From UMGS1498 sp900552335 (GTDB lineage: Bacteria > Bacillota_I > Bacilli_A > RF39 > UBA660): a DNA stretch of 22,579 nt. The stretch lies in NCBI GenBank assembly GCA_902477075.1, contig CABSFU010000017.1:1-22579 (forward strand), given 5' to 3'. How positions within the stretch are numbered: the first letter of the stretch is position 1; every line of letters begins with the position of its first letter. Shown piece by piece: positions 7,353-14,405 of this stretch. The translations under genes were made by a program, and so were the position numbers. The notes under the pieces were generated by a model. That model was not told the origin of the DNA. It saw only the letters and a program-made list of their open reading frames with translations, and ran no database searches.

Positions 7353-7924
7353 CACATGGTGATTACGATCATATGGGGGAAGCTATTAATTTAGTAAATA
7401 ACTTTAAAGTAGAGAAAGTAATCTTTAATTGTGGATCATATAACGACTTAGAAAAAGAACTGATTAAAGTTTTAGATAAAAAGAAAATAAAGTATTATTC
7501 ATGCATCAAAGAATTAAATATAGATAAGAATAAATTACATTTCTTACAAACAAAAGAATATGATAATGAAAATGATAATAGTAATGTTATTTATACAGAA
7601 CTTAATGGTTATAAATTTATGTTTATGGGAGATGCTTCGAGTACTACTGAAAAAGAAATATTAAATAAGTATAACTTACCAGATATTGATGTTTTAAAAG
7701 TAGGACATCATGGTAGTAAGAGAAGTAGTAGTAAAGAATTAATTAATGAAATAAAACCTAATTATTCTATAATTAGTGTTGGGAAGAACAATCGTTATGG
7801 TCATCCAAATAAAGAAGTATTAGATAATTTAGAAGATTCAAAAATATATAGAACAGATCAAGATGGAAGTATAATATTTAAAATTAAAAATAATAAATTA
7901 AAAATAGAAACTTGTAGTCCATAG
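7353..7924 (+). pseudogene. Duplicated comEC 3' fragment (metallo-beta-lactamase part only)
   Basis: Homology to comEC begins at about 7353-7355, right at the HGDYDHMG metal-binding motif, and continues to the identical stop. An ATG at 7334 would give a 196-residue product (MHKRMSSHGDYDHMG…). It would lack the whole membrane channel and the first strands of the metallo-beta-lactamase fold, including DVGQGDS, so it is very unlikely to work and has no good ribosome site. The first ~69 bases differ from comEC at 11 positions (for example NAINLVDNFKVDN becomes EAINLVNNFKVEK). The remaining 501 are identical. It is therefore a foreign or older comEC end that has been homogenised with the intact gene, or the scar of an integration by homologous recombination. 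Confidence 0.9.
7424..7924 (+). repeat. comEC 3'-end direct repeat, copy 2
   Basis: This copy is identical to 5329-5829. The two copies bracket 2,095 bp per repeat unit, carrying the dinD remnant and the P-loop gene. Identity stops at the stop codon (G at 5830, A at 7925). Confidence 0.95.
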
Positions 7925-7936
7925 AAAGGAGCAAAT

Positions 7937-8827
7937 ATGAATTATTATAATGAGATTAAAAACAAATTAATTGACGATGAAGTATATTCGAAAATAAAAG
8001 ATTATTCAAAAGAAAGACATACTCTTTTAACACATTATGAGGTAGGCAAATTACTATTAGAAGCGGGAAGTAAGTATGGTGATGATATAATTGGTAATTA
8101 TTCTAATAAGTTAACAGTTGAAGTTGATAAGAAATACAATCCGAGAACTTTAAGAAGAATGAGACAATTGTATCAATTCTTTGAGAAACAAAAATGGTCC
8201 CCACTGGGGACCAAATTATCAATTAGTCACATAAGACAATTGTTTAGTTTAACTGATAATAATGAGATAAATTATTATGCTGAACAAATAGAAAAAAGGA
8301 ATCTTTCAAAAAGACAATTAGAAGAAATAATTAAGAATAGTGAATATGAAAGGTTACCAATTGAAACAAAGAACAAACTTATGAATAGTGAAAAAATTAA
8401 TGTAAAAGATTTAGTGCCAAATCCTATTTTAATTAGGAATAAAAATAATATAGAAATAATAACCGAAAAGGCACTTCATCATCTAATATTAGAAGATATT
8501 GAATCATTTATGAAAGACCTTGGGAATTCATTTAGTTTTATTGGTAGCGAATATAAAATCAAAATAGGTGACAGAAATCACTATATTGATTTATTGCTTT
8601 TCAATATAAAATACAATTGTTATGTGGTAGTAGAATTAAAAGTAACTGAACTAAAGAAAGAGCATACTGGGCAAATTATGACATATATGAATTATATTGA
8701 TAAACATATAAAAACGGTAGATGAAAATGATACAGTAGGAATAATTATTTGTAAGCAAGATAATGAATACGTAATTAAATATTGTTCAGATGAAAGAATA
8801 ATTGCTAAAGAATATGAATTAGTATGA
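7937..8827 (+). CDS. YhcG/DUF1016-family PDDEXK nuclease-domain protein
   Basis: This 296-residue protein is of the YhcG (DUF1016) type. An N-terminal helical DNA-binding-like part (about 1-130; YNPRTLRRMRQLYQFF, SHIRQLFSL) leads to a PDDEXK endonuclease core (about 150-296). The catalytic set is visible as YIDLLLFN (Asp near 218) and VVVELKVTELK (Glu-x-Lys near 232-234), followed by the conserved GQIMTYMNYIDK. The family is common beside restriction-modification genes and on mobile DNA, and a Holliday-junction-resolvase or nuclease role has been proposed for it. The start is set by AAAGGAG 6 bases upstream. It lies 12 bases after the comEC fragment and ends in TGA, which supports the standard code. 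A 19-base GC-rich palindrome lies in its codons 87-93. No modification enzyme is nearby. Confidence 0.88.
   Translation: MNYYNEIKNKLIDDEVYSKIKDYSKERHTLLTHYEVGKLLLEAGSKYGDDIIGNYSNKLTVEVDKKYNPRTLRRMRQLYQFFEKQKWSPLGTKLSISHIRQLFSLTDNNEINYYAEQIEKRNLSKRQLEEIIKNSEYERLPIETKNKLMNSEKINVKDLVPNPILIRNKNNIEIITEKALHHLILEDIESFMKDLGNSFSFIGSEYKIKIGDRNHYIDLLLFNIKYNCYVVVELKVTELKKEHTGQIMTYMNYIDKHIKTVDENDTVGIIICKQDNEYVIKYCSDERIIAKEYELV
8195..8213 (+). repeat. GC-rich perfect palindrome inside the nuclease gene
   Basis: TGGTCCCCA-C-TGGGGACCA is a 9-bp inverted repeat around one base. It is strikingly GC-rich for this window and encodes part of KWSPLGTK. No T run follows, so it is not a terminator. Confidence 0.8.
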
Positions 8828-8833
8828 TATAAT
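8825..8833 (+). promoter_or_regulatory. Extended -10 promoter of the metallopeptidase gene
   Basis: TGATATAAT overlaps the TGA stop of the nuclease gene and is followed by AGGATGTGAT. The block closely matches the one before the P-loop gene. Confidence 0.45.
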
Positions 8834-8853
8834 GACCTTAGGATGTGATTGTT

Positions 8854-9561
8854 ATGAAAAGATTAGAAACAGCAACTGTTATCGTAAATTATTCACAATT
8901 ATTAGAACAATTAGCAATCAGTACTCTAGAATTATTAAATAATAAAATGAATGAGTATGTGCAACTATTTGATATAGAAAAAATTGATCTTATAACAGTA
9001 AATTATTTTGATGATTTAGAAGAATTCAGAAAATTTATTTATCAACTTCGTGGAGAAAACAACTCATTACCAGCATATGCTAGAGGTACATACGACAATG
9101 GAATGATTAATGCGTGTGTTGATCCTAAAGGGCAAATGAATAGAATTTATACATCGTCACATGAATTATTTCATATTCTATATATGAAATATATACTTGA
9201 AGATAATTATGATAATAGAATTGTTTGGTATGATGAAGGTATGGCACAATATTTTTCTGGTGAAAAACAGAAATTAGATCAAGAACAATTATTTATAGAT
9301 TTTTATATAAAAGTAAAAGAGAACACAAAAATAATCCCAAACATGAATGAAATTACTCATGGGAAATCATTTTACAATGATAGTTATAATGGATATGACT
9401 TAAGTTATTTATCTATTAAATATTTATCCGAGATAATGTCGTTAGAAGGATTTAAAAATTTGATGTCTGACTTTAGTCAAATAAAGATGATAGGTGATAG
9501 TGTTGTAAGTGACATGTTTGATTATTTTGATAAAAAATTAATTCATGACAAAGCAAAATAA
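8854..9561 (+). CDS. Putative zinc metallopeptidase, HExxH gluzincin-like
   Basis: This is a 235-residue protein with no signal peptide or membrane helix, so it is probably cytoplasmic. HELFH (His103, Glu104, His107) is the HExxH zinc site, and DEGMAQY (Glu128) supplies the likely third ligand. The helix HExxH followed about 20 residues later by DEGxAxY is the peptidase MA (gluzincin) pattern. The remainder does not match a family I can name. I chose ATG 8854 over GTG 8845 because the AGGATGTGAT ribosome site fits it. The gene follows the YhcG-type nuclease closely but has its own -10. Small HExxH proteases occur in toxin-antitoxin and anti-phage loci as well as in housekeeping, and context here (accessory island) favours the former only weakly. 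Confidence 0.75.
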   Translation: MKRLETATVIVNYSQLLEQLAISTLELLNNKMNEYVQLFDIEKIDLITVNYFDDLEEFRKFIYQLRGENNSLPAYARGTYDNGMINACVDPKGQMNRIYTSSHELFHILYMKYILEDNYDNRIVWYDEGMAQYFSGEKQKLDQEQLFIDFYIKVKENTKIIPNMNEITHGKSFYNDSYNGYDLSYLSIKYLSEIMSLEGFKNLMSDFSQIKMIGDSVVSDMFDYFDKKLIHDKAK

Positions 9562-9803
9562 GTTCTGTTATTTATATAATAATAGTAATGAAAAAAAGAT
9601 AGAAATACTTATAATTTTCTCTTTTCATTTAATACAAAATAAATTAGGCAAATTTTCTACGTAAAAAAGATAACATGAATATACTAATAATAAATAAGAA
9701 GTATAAATTTTAAAAATAAAGATAGATTAAAAAATGGATAGAAAATAAGCCCGCTATCGCATGTAGCGTTTACATAGATGAAGAAGCTAATAGCTTCTTC
9801 TTA
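9562..9803. other. Non-coding gap after the island
   Basis: This very AT-rich stretch has no coding frame. It has an imperfect hairpin near 9588-9630 (AATGAAAA…TTTTCATT), a CGCTA/TAGCG hairpin (9752-9756/9764-9768) and a terminator stem at 9780-9800. Confidence 0.6.
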
Positions 9804-9813
9804 TTGCTTTTTT
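9780..9813 (+). terminator. Terminator before the coiled-coil gene
   Basis: GAAGAAGCTA-A-TAGCTTCTTC (9780-9800) is a perfect 10-bp inverted repeat followed by TTATTGCTTTTTT. It closes the island transcripts, or a short RNA that includes the CGCTA/TAGCG hairpin upstream. Confidence 0.75.
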
Positions 9814-9832
9814 AATGAATTTATCATATACT
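9804..9832 (+). promoter_or_regulatory. Promoter of the coiled-coil membrane protein gene
   Basis: TTGCTT (9804-9809), 17 bases, TATACT (9827-9832). The -35 sits in the T-rich tail of the preceding terminator. Confidence 0.5.
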
Positions 9833-9852
9833 TAAAATAGAGTGGTGATCAT

Positions 9853-10497
9853 ATGGAAAACCTATTTTATAAAAGAAAAAGATATATTCAATTATTAGCG
9901 TATAAAGTAAAAAGAATGGAAAACGAATTATCTGAAATAGAAACAGAATATAGTCTACTTTTTAGCCAATTATCTATTATTGGAAAAGAAAAAGATGAAT
10001 TAAAAGAATACAAGAAAAAATATAAGAATTTAAAAGAGAAAATAAGGAAAAAATGGAAAAAAATTATTTTGAGTATTTTACTATCTATTGCTTTTTCGTT
10101 CACTCAAATTCCTGTTATTATAGGTATTAGTTTATGCTTCAGCGCTATTACTATTTTGTATCAATCTAAAAATTTAAAAAAGAATTATAATGAATTACAT
10201 CATATGAATGTTCAATCTATTCCAATAGAATTGCAAGAATTAGAGAATCAACAACAAAAATTAAAAAGTGAAATCAAAAGTCGTTATGAAAATATTGATA
10301 TAATCTATCAAACAATTCTAGAAATCAATCAAGATATCAAATGGTTAGAAGCTAAAACAGGAATATCTAGTGAACAATCTTTTGTTTCTACAATTGAATT
10401 AGAAAATACAAAAAAATATGTAGATGCAATTGACTTAGAAGAAGATAAATGCTATTCTAGTAAAGAAAGAAAAAAATCAAAGATGAAAGCTAAGTAA
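9853..10497 (+). CDS. Coiled-coil membrane protein, hypothetical
   Basis: This 214-residue protein has a symmetric plan. A charged coiled coil (about 1-72, rich in Lys/Glu with heptads such as KVKRMENELSEIETEYSLL) is followed by two close hydrophobic helices (about 73-108; IILSILLSIAFSF and IPVIIGISLCFSAITIL). A second coiled coil spans about 110-172, and a short lysine-rich tail (KERKKSKMKAK) ends the protein. It is probably a membrane hairpin with both coils in the cytoplasm. It has no recognisable domain. The start follows GGTGAT 5 bases upstream. It lies just before the serS T-box leader, and the serS promoter may lie within its 3' end. The function is unknown. Confidence 0.75.
   Translation: MENLFYKRKRYIQLLAYKVKRMENELSEIETEYSLLFSQLSIIGKEKDELKEYKKKYKNLKEKIRKKWKKIILSILLSIAFSFTQIPVIIGISLCFSAITILYQSKNLKKNYNELHHMNVQSIPIELQELENQQQKLKSEIKSRYENIDIIYQTILEINQDIKWLEAKTGISSEQSFVSTIELENTKKYVDAIDLEEDKCYSSKERKKSKMKAK
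10430..10458 (+). promoter_or_regulatory. Possible serS leader promoter inside the preceding gene
   Basis: TTGACT (10430-10435), 17 bases, TATTCT (10453-10458). It is the best match upstream of the T-box, but it lies in coding sequence and could be chance. Confidence 0.35.
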
Positions 10498-10504
10498 TAA
10501 ATAT

Positions 10505-10664
10505 TTTATGAGTAGAGAGCTAGTGGTTGGTGTAAACTAGTGATAAAAATTTATGAAATCTACTTTCTAGAGGAATTCATCATTCCCGGGTAATACCGTT
10601 ATTCCAATTAAGAAAATAAAGGATGGTACCGTCTTTATGACTCCTTTTTACCATTCTTTTTTTT
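10505..10664 (+). promoter_or_regulatory. T-box riboswitch controlling serS
   Basis: This leader senses uncharged tRNA and sets readthrough into serS. A Stem I base AGTAGA/TCTACT (10511-10516/10559-10564) encloses CTAGT/ACTAG with a GGTG-containing loop. A GGAAT/ATTCC hairpin and a CGG…ACCG hairpin follow. The T-box core GATGGTACCG is held in an antiterminator, ATAAAG (10616-10621) with CTTTAT (10633-10638). The competing terminator pairs GGATGGTA (10621-10628) with TACCATTC (10649-10656), followed by eight Ts. tRNA-Ser as ligand is inferred from the downstream gene; the specifier codon could not be pinned down (a TCT near 10559 is one option). The leader is short for the class. Confidence 0.85.
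10621..10664 (+). terminator. T-box terminator of the serS leader
   Basis: GGATGGTA pairs with TACCATTC (one G-U pair), followed by T8 at 10657-10664. It is mutually exclusive with the antiterminator at 10616-10638. Confidence 0.85.
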
Positions 10665-10693
10665 GTAAAAATAAAAAAGAAAGAAGAGATAAT

Positions 10694-11980
10694 ATGTTAG
10701 ATATTAAATTTGTAAGAGAAAATAAAGAATTAGTAAAGGAAAATATTAAGAAAAAATTTCAAGATGAAAAATTACCACTTGTAGATGAAGTAGTAGATTT
10801 AGATGAAAGGATCAGAGAATTGAAACAACAAGGGGATTCTTTAAGACAAGAAAGAAATGCTACTAGTAATGCAATTGGAATTTTAATGAGAGAAAAAAAA
10901 GTAGAAGAAGCAGAACAAAAAAAACAACAAGTAGTATCTATTAATAATGAACTAGTAGATATTGAACATCAAGAAGAAGAATTATCGGAACAACTAAGAG
11001 AAAAAATGATGGTGATTCCTAATATAATTGATGCTTCTGTCCCAATTGGAAAAGATGATACTTTTAATGTTGAAAACGAAAAATTTGGGGAACCAATAGT
11101 TCCTGATTATGAAATACCATATCATGCAGACATATGTGAAGCACTTAGTGGTTTAGATAAAGAATCAGCTGGTAGAACTAGTGGTAATGGCTTTTATTAC
11201 TTAATGGGGGATATAGCGCGTCTACATTCAGCAATGCTTTCTTATGCAAGAGATTTTATGATAAATAAAGGTTTTACATATTGTGTTCCACCTTTTATGA
11301 TAAGAAGTGATGTTGTAACTGGTGTTATGAGTTTCTCAGAAATGGATGCTATGATGTATAAAATTGAAGGAGAAGATTTATATTTAATTGGAACAAGTGA
11401 ACATTCTATGATTGGTAGATTTAAAGGCCAATTAATTAAAGAATCAGAACTTCCTATTACTTTAACTTCTTATTCTCCATGTTTTAGAAAAGAAGTAGGC
11501 GCACATGGACTAGAAGAAAGAGGATTATATCGTGTGCATCAGTTTGAAAAACAAGAAATGGTTGTTTTATGTAAGCCAGAAGAAGCAATGGATTGGTACA
11601 ATAAAATGTGGAGTTATACCGTTGAATTTTTTAGAAGTTTAGATGTTCCTGTTAGAACATTAGAATGTTGTTCAGGAGATTTAGCTGATTTAAAAGTAAA
11701 ATCATGTGATGTAGAAGCTTGGAGTCCTAGACAACAAAAATATTTTGAAGTTGGATCTTGTTCTACTTTAGGTGATGCTCAAGCGAGAAGATTAGGCATT
11801 AGAGCAAAAGGCGAAAACGGTAACTATTTAGTTTCTACTTTAAACAACACTGTTCTAGCAACTCCAAGAGGATTAATTGCTGTTCTTGAAAATAACTATC
11901 AAAAAGATGGAAGTATTAAAATACCAGAAGCTCTTCGTATGTACATGGGTGGTAAAGAATTTATTAAGGCAAAAAATTAA
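10694..11980 (+). CDS. serS: Seryl-tRNA synthetase
   Basis: This enzyme charges tRNA-Ser with serine in the cytoplasm. It is a class II synthetase of 428 residues, the usual length. The start at ATG 10694 gives the canonical MLDIKFVREN; an upstream in-frame ATG at 10637 lies inside the T-box hairpin and is rejected. The N-terminal tRNA-binding coiled coil spans about 25-105 (DERIRELKQQGDSLRQERNA). Motif 2 is CFRKEVGAHGLEERGLYRVH, near 275. Motif 3 is LNNTVLATPRGLIAVLEN, near 390. These motifs differ from the common bacterial forms (GRDTRGLLRVHQF; LNGSGLAVGRTLVAILEN) and look closer to the archaeal-style branch, which some Firmicutes carry. Expression is gated by the T-box leader, and a strong terminator follows. 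Confidence 0.96.
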   Translation: MLDIKFVRENKELVKENIKKKFQDEKLPLVDEVVDLDERIRELKQQGDSLRQERNATSNAIGILMREKKVEEAEQKKQQVVSINNELVDIEHQEEELSEQLREKMMVIPNIIDASVPIGKDDTFNVENEKFGEPIVPDYEIPYHADICEALSGLDKESAGRTSGNGFYYLMGDIARLHSAMLSYARDFMINKGFTYCVPPFMIRSDVVTGVMSFSEMDAMMYKIEGEDLYLIGTSEHSMIGRFKGQLIKESELPITLTSYSPCFRKEVGAHGLEERGLYRVHQFEKQEMVVLCKPEEAMDWYNKMWSYTVEFFRSLDVPVRTLECCSGDLADLKVKSCDVEAWSPRQQKYFEVGSCSTLGDAQARRLGIRAKGENGNYLVSTLNNTVLATPRGLIAVLENNYQKDGSIKIPEALRMYMGGKEFIKAKN

Positions 11981-12004
11981 GGGTTTTATTCCTTAATTTT
12001 TTTT
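11974..12004 (+). terminator. Terminator of serS
   Basis: AAATTAAGG (11974-11982), an 8-base loop, then CCTTAATTT (11991-11999) running into a T tract to 12004. The stem overlaps the serS stop codon. Confidence 0.9.
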
Positions 12005-12015
12005 GTAATGATAAT

Positions 12016-12044
12016 TTGACAAAAAATAACACTAGTGTTAGAAT
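12016..12044 (+). promoter_or_regulatory. Promoter with palindromic operator-like spacer
   Basis: Consensus TTGACA (12016-12021), 17 bases, TAGAAT (12039-12044). The perfect 14-bp palindrome TAACACTAGTGTTA (12027-12040) fills the spacer and touches the -10, the classic position for a dimeric repressor. The cognate regulator is unknown. Confidence 0.7.
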
Positions 12045-12071
12045 AATCACAATTTGTAAGGGGGATTATTT

Positions 12072-13544
12072 ATGAAATATAGTTTGATTTTGAAACTTTT
12101 AGAGGAACAAGAAAAACCTAATATTCAAGTAACAGAAGGTTTAAATGAAAATGAGATTTCCATAGATTTGTTCATTCCACGTAATATTAAGTTAAAAGAT
12201 GTATTTGAAAAAGAAAATTTGCTTAAATTATTAAAAAACAATATAGAATATTTAAAATCTGTTCAAACAGAACCTGATGAATTTATTGACAATATTCAAA
12301 TAATCGAGCAAATGTTAATGGGAGATTTAAATATTCTTCCTAATTGTAACTATGTTATGATAGAATTTGATCCATTTCTTTTTAAATATATAAATGAAAA
12401 TGAATTCTTGCAAACAAAAACATTGCATATAACTGAACTTTTTTCTACCACAAGAGAGGATTTAAATAGAATTACATCAGCCTTAAAAAATTATACGAAT
12501 GTTCTTTTAACGGTAGATGGAAATCAAGAAGAAATCACGTTGCAGCAGTATAAAAATACAGTAGAAGAAATGGAAAAATTTCTTTCTAAAATTAAAAAAT
12601 ATGAATTAAGTCCTTTAGAACAAATGATGTATGCTTACGATTTAGTTCGTGATAGAGTCTATACAGAAGAAAATCAAGAAGAATCTTATTCAGCATCTAG
12701 GGATTTAACTGCAACTTTATTAGGCGATAAAATTGTTTGTGTAGGATATGCAAATATATTTGAAAAAATTTTACAAAATTTAGGAATTCAAACTACTATG
12801 TGTAGTATGGTATCGAAAAATCAAACAGGACATAGAAGGAATGCTGTATATGTAAAAGATACAAAATATCATGTAGAAGGTGTTTTCTTTTGCGATCCAA
12901 CTTGGGATAGCAGAAAAGACAAAAACGATAATAGTTACCTAGATTCCTATAAATTCTTTTGCAAAAATATAGAAGAAATGAGAATACATGAAAGCAATAA
13001 ATATACAAATGTAACATTTTCAGAATATGATAAAGATTTTACAAAAGAAATTAAAAGTATGGTAGAAGAAAATGGAATAGAATCTGTTTCTCGTGAAATT
13101 ACTCGTACTATTAATGCAATCTCTAATTTAATAGATCAAAAACAACTAATCGAACCTACTTTTTTATATAAAGATGTACTTCATTTTGATTTTGATGTCT
13201 TATCTGAATCTCTAGATCGATATGAGAAACTATTTTTTAATTCCCATTTAAGTACAGAAACTTTAGTAAAAATTATGATGCAAGTAAGAAAAATAGAATA
13301 TTACGAAAATCCAGAAAAGTATCCATTGACAGTGGAAAGTTTTGAGAATGTTGTTCGAAATAATATTTTGTTTTATTGTAATCAAAGAATGCTAACACTT
13401 CTTTTTAGTGAAGATTGTGCTGAAATTAATGAAAATATGTCACAAGATGATTTTGAAAAATTAAAAAGCCAAATAGACCTTGAAAAAAATATTGAAAGAG
13501 TAAAATTAACCAAAGTATTAAATGAAATAACTAAGAGAAAATAA
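12072..13544 (+). CDS. Transglutaminase-like (Cys-His-Asp) protein
   Basis: This is a 490-residue cytoplasmic protein with no signal peptide. The middle carries a transglutaminase/protease-like triad: Cys in DKIVCVGYANIFEKIL near 222, His in TGHRRNAVYVKD near 253, and Asp in FFCDPTWDS near 274. The preceding MYAYDLVRDRVYTEENQE helix is also typical of the fold. The N-terminal ~190 and C-terminal ~200 residues are helical and charged, without recognisable domains. Similar large proteins are widespread and uncharacterised in low-GC Firmicutes. Peptide-bond hydrolysis or crosslinking is possible, but no substrate can be named. The start follows AAGGGGGAT with good spacing. It is monocistronic: its own promoter has an operator-like palindrome, and a terminator lies downstream. 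Confidence 0.8.
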   Translation: MKYSLILKLLEEQEKPNIQVTEGLNENEISIDLFIPRNIKLKDVFEKENLLKLLKNNIEYLKSVQTEPDEFIDNIQIIEQMLMGDLNILPNCNYVMIEFDPFLFKYINENEFLQTKTLHITELFSTTREDLNRITSALKNYTNVLLTVDGNQEEITLQQYKNTVEEMEKFLSKIKKYELSPLEQMMYAYDLVRDRVYTEENQEESYSASRDLTATLLGDKIVCVGYANIFEKILQNLGIQTTMCSMVSKNQTGHRRNAVYVKDTKYHVEGVFFCDPTWDSRKDKNDNSYLDSYKFFCKNIEEMRIHESNKYTNVTFSEYDKDFTKEIKSMVEENGIESVSREITRTINAISNLIDQKQLIEPTFLYKDVLHFDFDVLSESLDRYEKLFFNSHLSTETLVKIMMQVRKIEYYENPEKYPLTVESFENVVRNNILFYCNQRMLTLLFSEDCAEINENMSQDDFEKLKSQIDLEKNIERVKLTKVLNEITKRK

Positions 13545-13604
13545 AATAATATACTTGTTATAAAATCTTATTTTAGAAAAAAGAATTGTTAAAAAGTGTC
13601 AACG

Positions 13605-13629
13605 AAAAGTCTTATTTGTGACTTTTTTT
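13605..13629 (+). terminator. Terminator after the transglutaminase-like gene
   Basis: AAAAGTC (13605-13611) pairs with GACTTTT (13620-13626), and the T run continues to 13629. Confidence 0.7.
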
Positions 13630-13660
13630 ATTTTTTTCGTTAAAATAATTGATAGTTTGA

Positions 13661-13666
13661 TATAAT
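13661..13666 (+). promoter_or_regulatory. -10 element for deoD-add
   Basis: A perfect TATAAT lies 22 bases before the deoD start. The matching -35 is poor. Confidence 0.45.
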
Positions 13667-13688
13667 AAAAATAGAAAGAAGGTATAAA

Positions 13689-14405
13689 ATGGCAACCCCT
13701 CATATTGAAAGTAAAAAAGAAGATATTGCCGCAACTGTTTTAATGCCTGGAGATCCATTAAGAGCAAAATACATTGCAGAACACTATTTAGAAGAAGCAA
13801 AGTGTGTTAATACAGTTAGAAATATGTATGGATATACAGGAACTTATAAAAATCACAAAATTACAGTTTTTGCTTCTGGAATGGGAAATCCTAGTATTGG
13901 AATTTACTCCTATGAACTATTTCATGATTATGATGTAGAAAATATTATTCGAATTGGTACAGCTGGTTCTTATGTAAAAGAATTAAATGTAATGGATGTT
14001 TTATTAGTAGAAGATTGTTATTCTAGTTCTAGTTATGCAAAAGAACAAAACGGAAATGAAGATTCTATTATTTCATCTTCTAAAACTCTAACAAATTCTA
14101 TCGAACAGACTGCTGCATTACTTCATAAGCCTCTAAAAAAAGGAAGAGTGCATTGTGGAGATGCTTTATATAAACAACAAGATAATTATGAAGAAATCGC
14201 TAATCAGTATCATTGTTTAGCCGGAGAAATGGAAAGCTTTGCTTTATTCCATAATGCAAGAGTACTAGGAAAAAAGGCAGCTTGTATTTTGACTATATCT
14301 AACAGCTTAATTACATGGGAAGAAACAGATAGTGAAAAAAGGGAAAAAGGTTTAAATGATATGATTATTTTAGCGTTAGAAAGTGCTATTAAAAATGAAC
14401 TTTAA
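13689..14405 (+). CDS. deoD: Purine-nucleoside phosphorylase, DeoD type
   Basis: This cytoplasmic hexameric enzyme splits purine (deoxy)ribonucleosides with phosphate into base and (deoxy)ribose-1-phosphate. It has 238 residues, the normal length. TPHIESKKEDIAATVLMPGDPLRAKYIAE at the N-terminus (about 3-32) and FASGMGNPSIGIYSYEL (about 61-77) are phosphate and ribose binding signatures of the trimeric/hexameric PNP family. IRIGTAGSY (about 92-100) and GEMESFALF (about 179-187) bind the nucleoside; the Asp expected in ISNSLITWEETDSEKRE near 205 appears as Asn in the SNSL position. The start follows GAAGG. It overlaps add by 11 bases, and together they form a two-gene purine salvage operon (adenosine to inosine to hypoxanthine). 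Confidence 0.95.
   Translation: MATPHIESKKEDIAATVLMPGDPLRAKYIAEHYLEEAKCVNTVRNMYGYTGTYKNHKITVFASGMGNPSIGIYSYELFHDYDVENIIRIGTAGSYVKELNVMDVLLVEDCYSSSSYAKEQNGNEDSIISSSKTLTNSIEQTAALLHKPLKKGRVHCGDALYKQQDNYEEIANQYHCLAGEMESFALFHNARVLGKKAACILTISNSLITWEETDSEKREKGLNDMIILALESAIKNEL

Noticed and set aside
5329..7924. The repeat pair as ends of a transposon
   Set aside because: The repeats are direct copies of coding sequence, with no inverted ends, target duplication, transposase or integrase.
10637..10693. Upstream ATG extending SerRS by 19 residues
   Set aside because: It lies within the T-box terminator hairpin and adds residues that are absent from the family.
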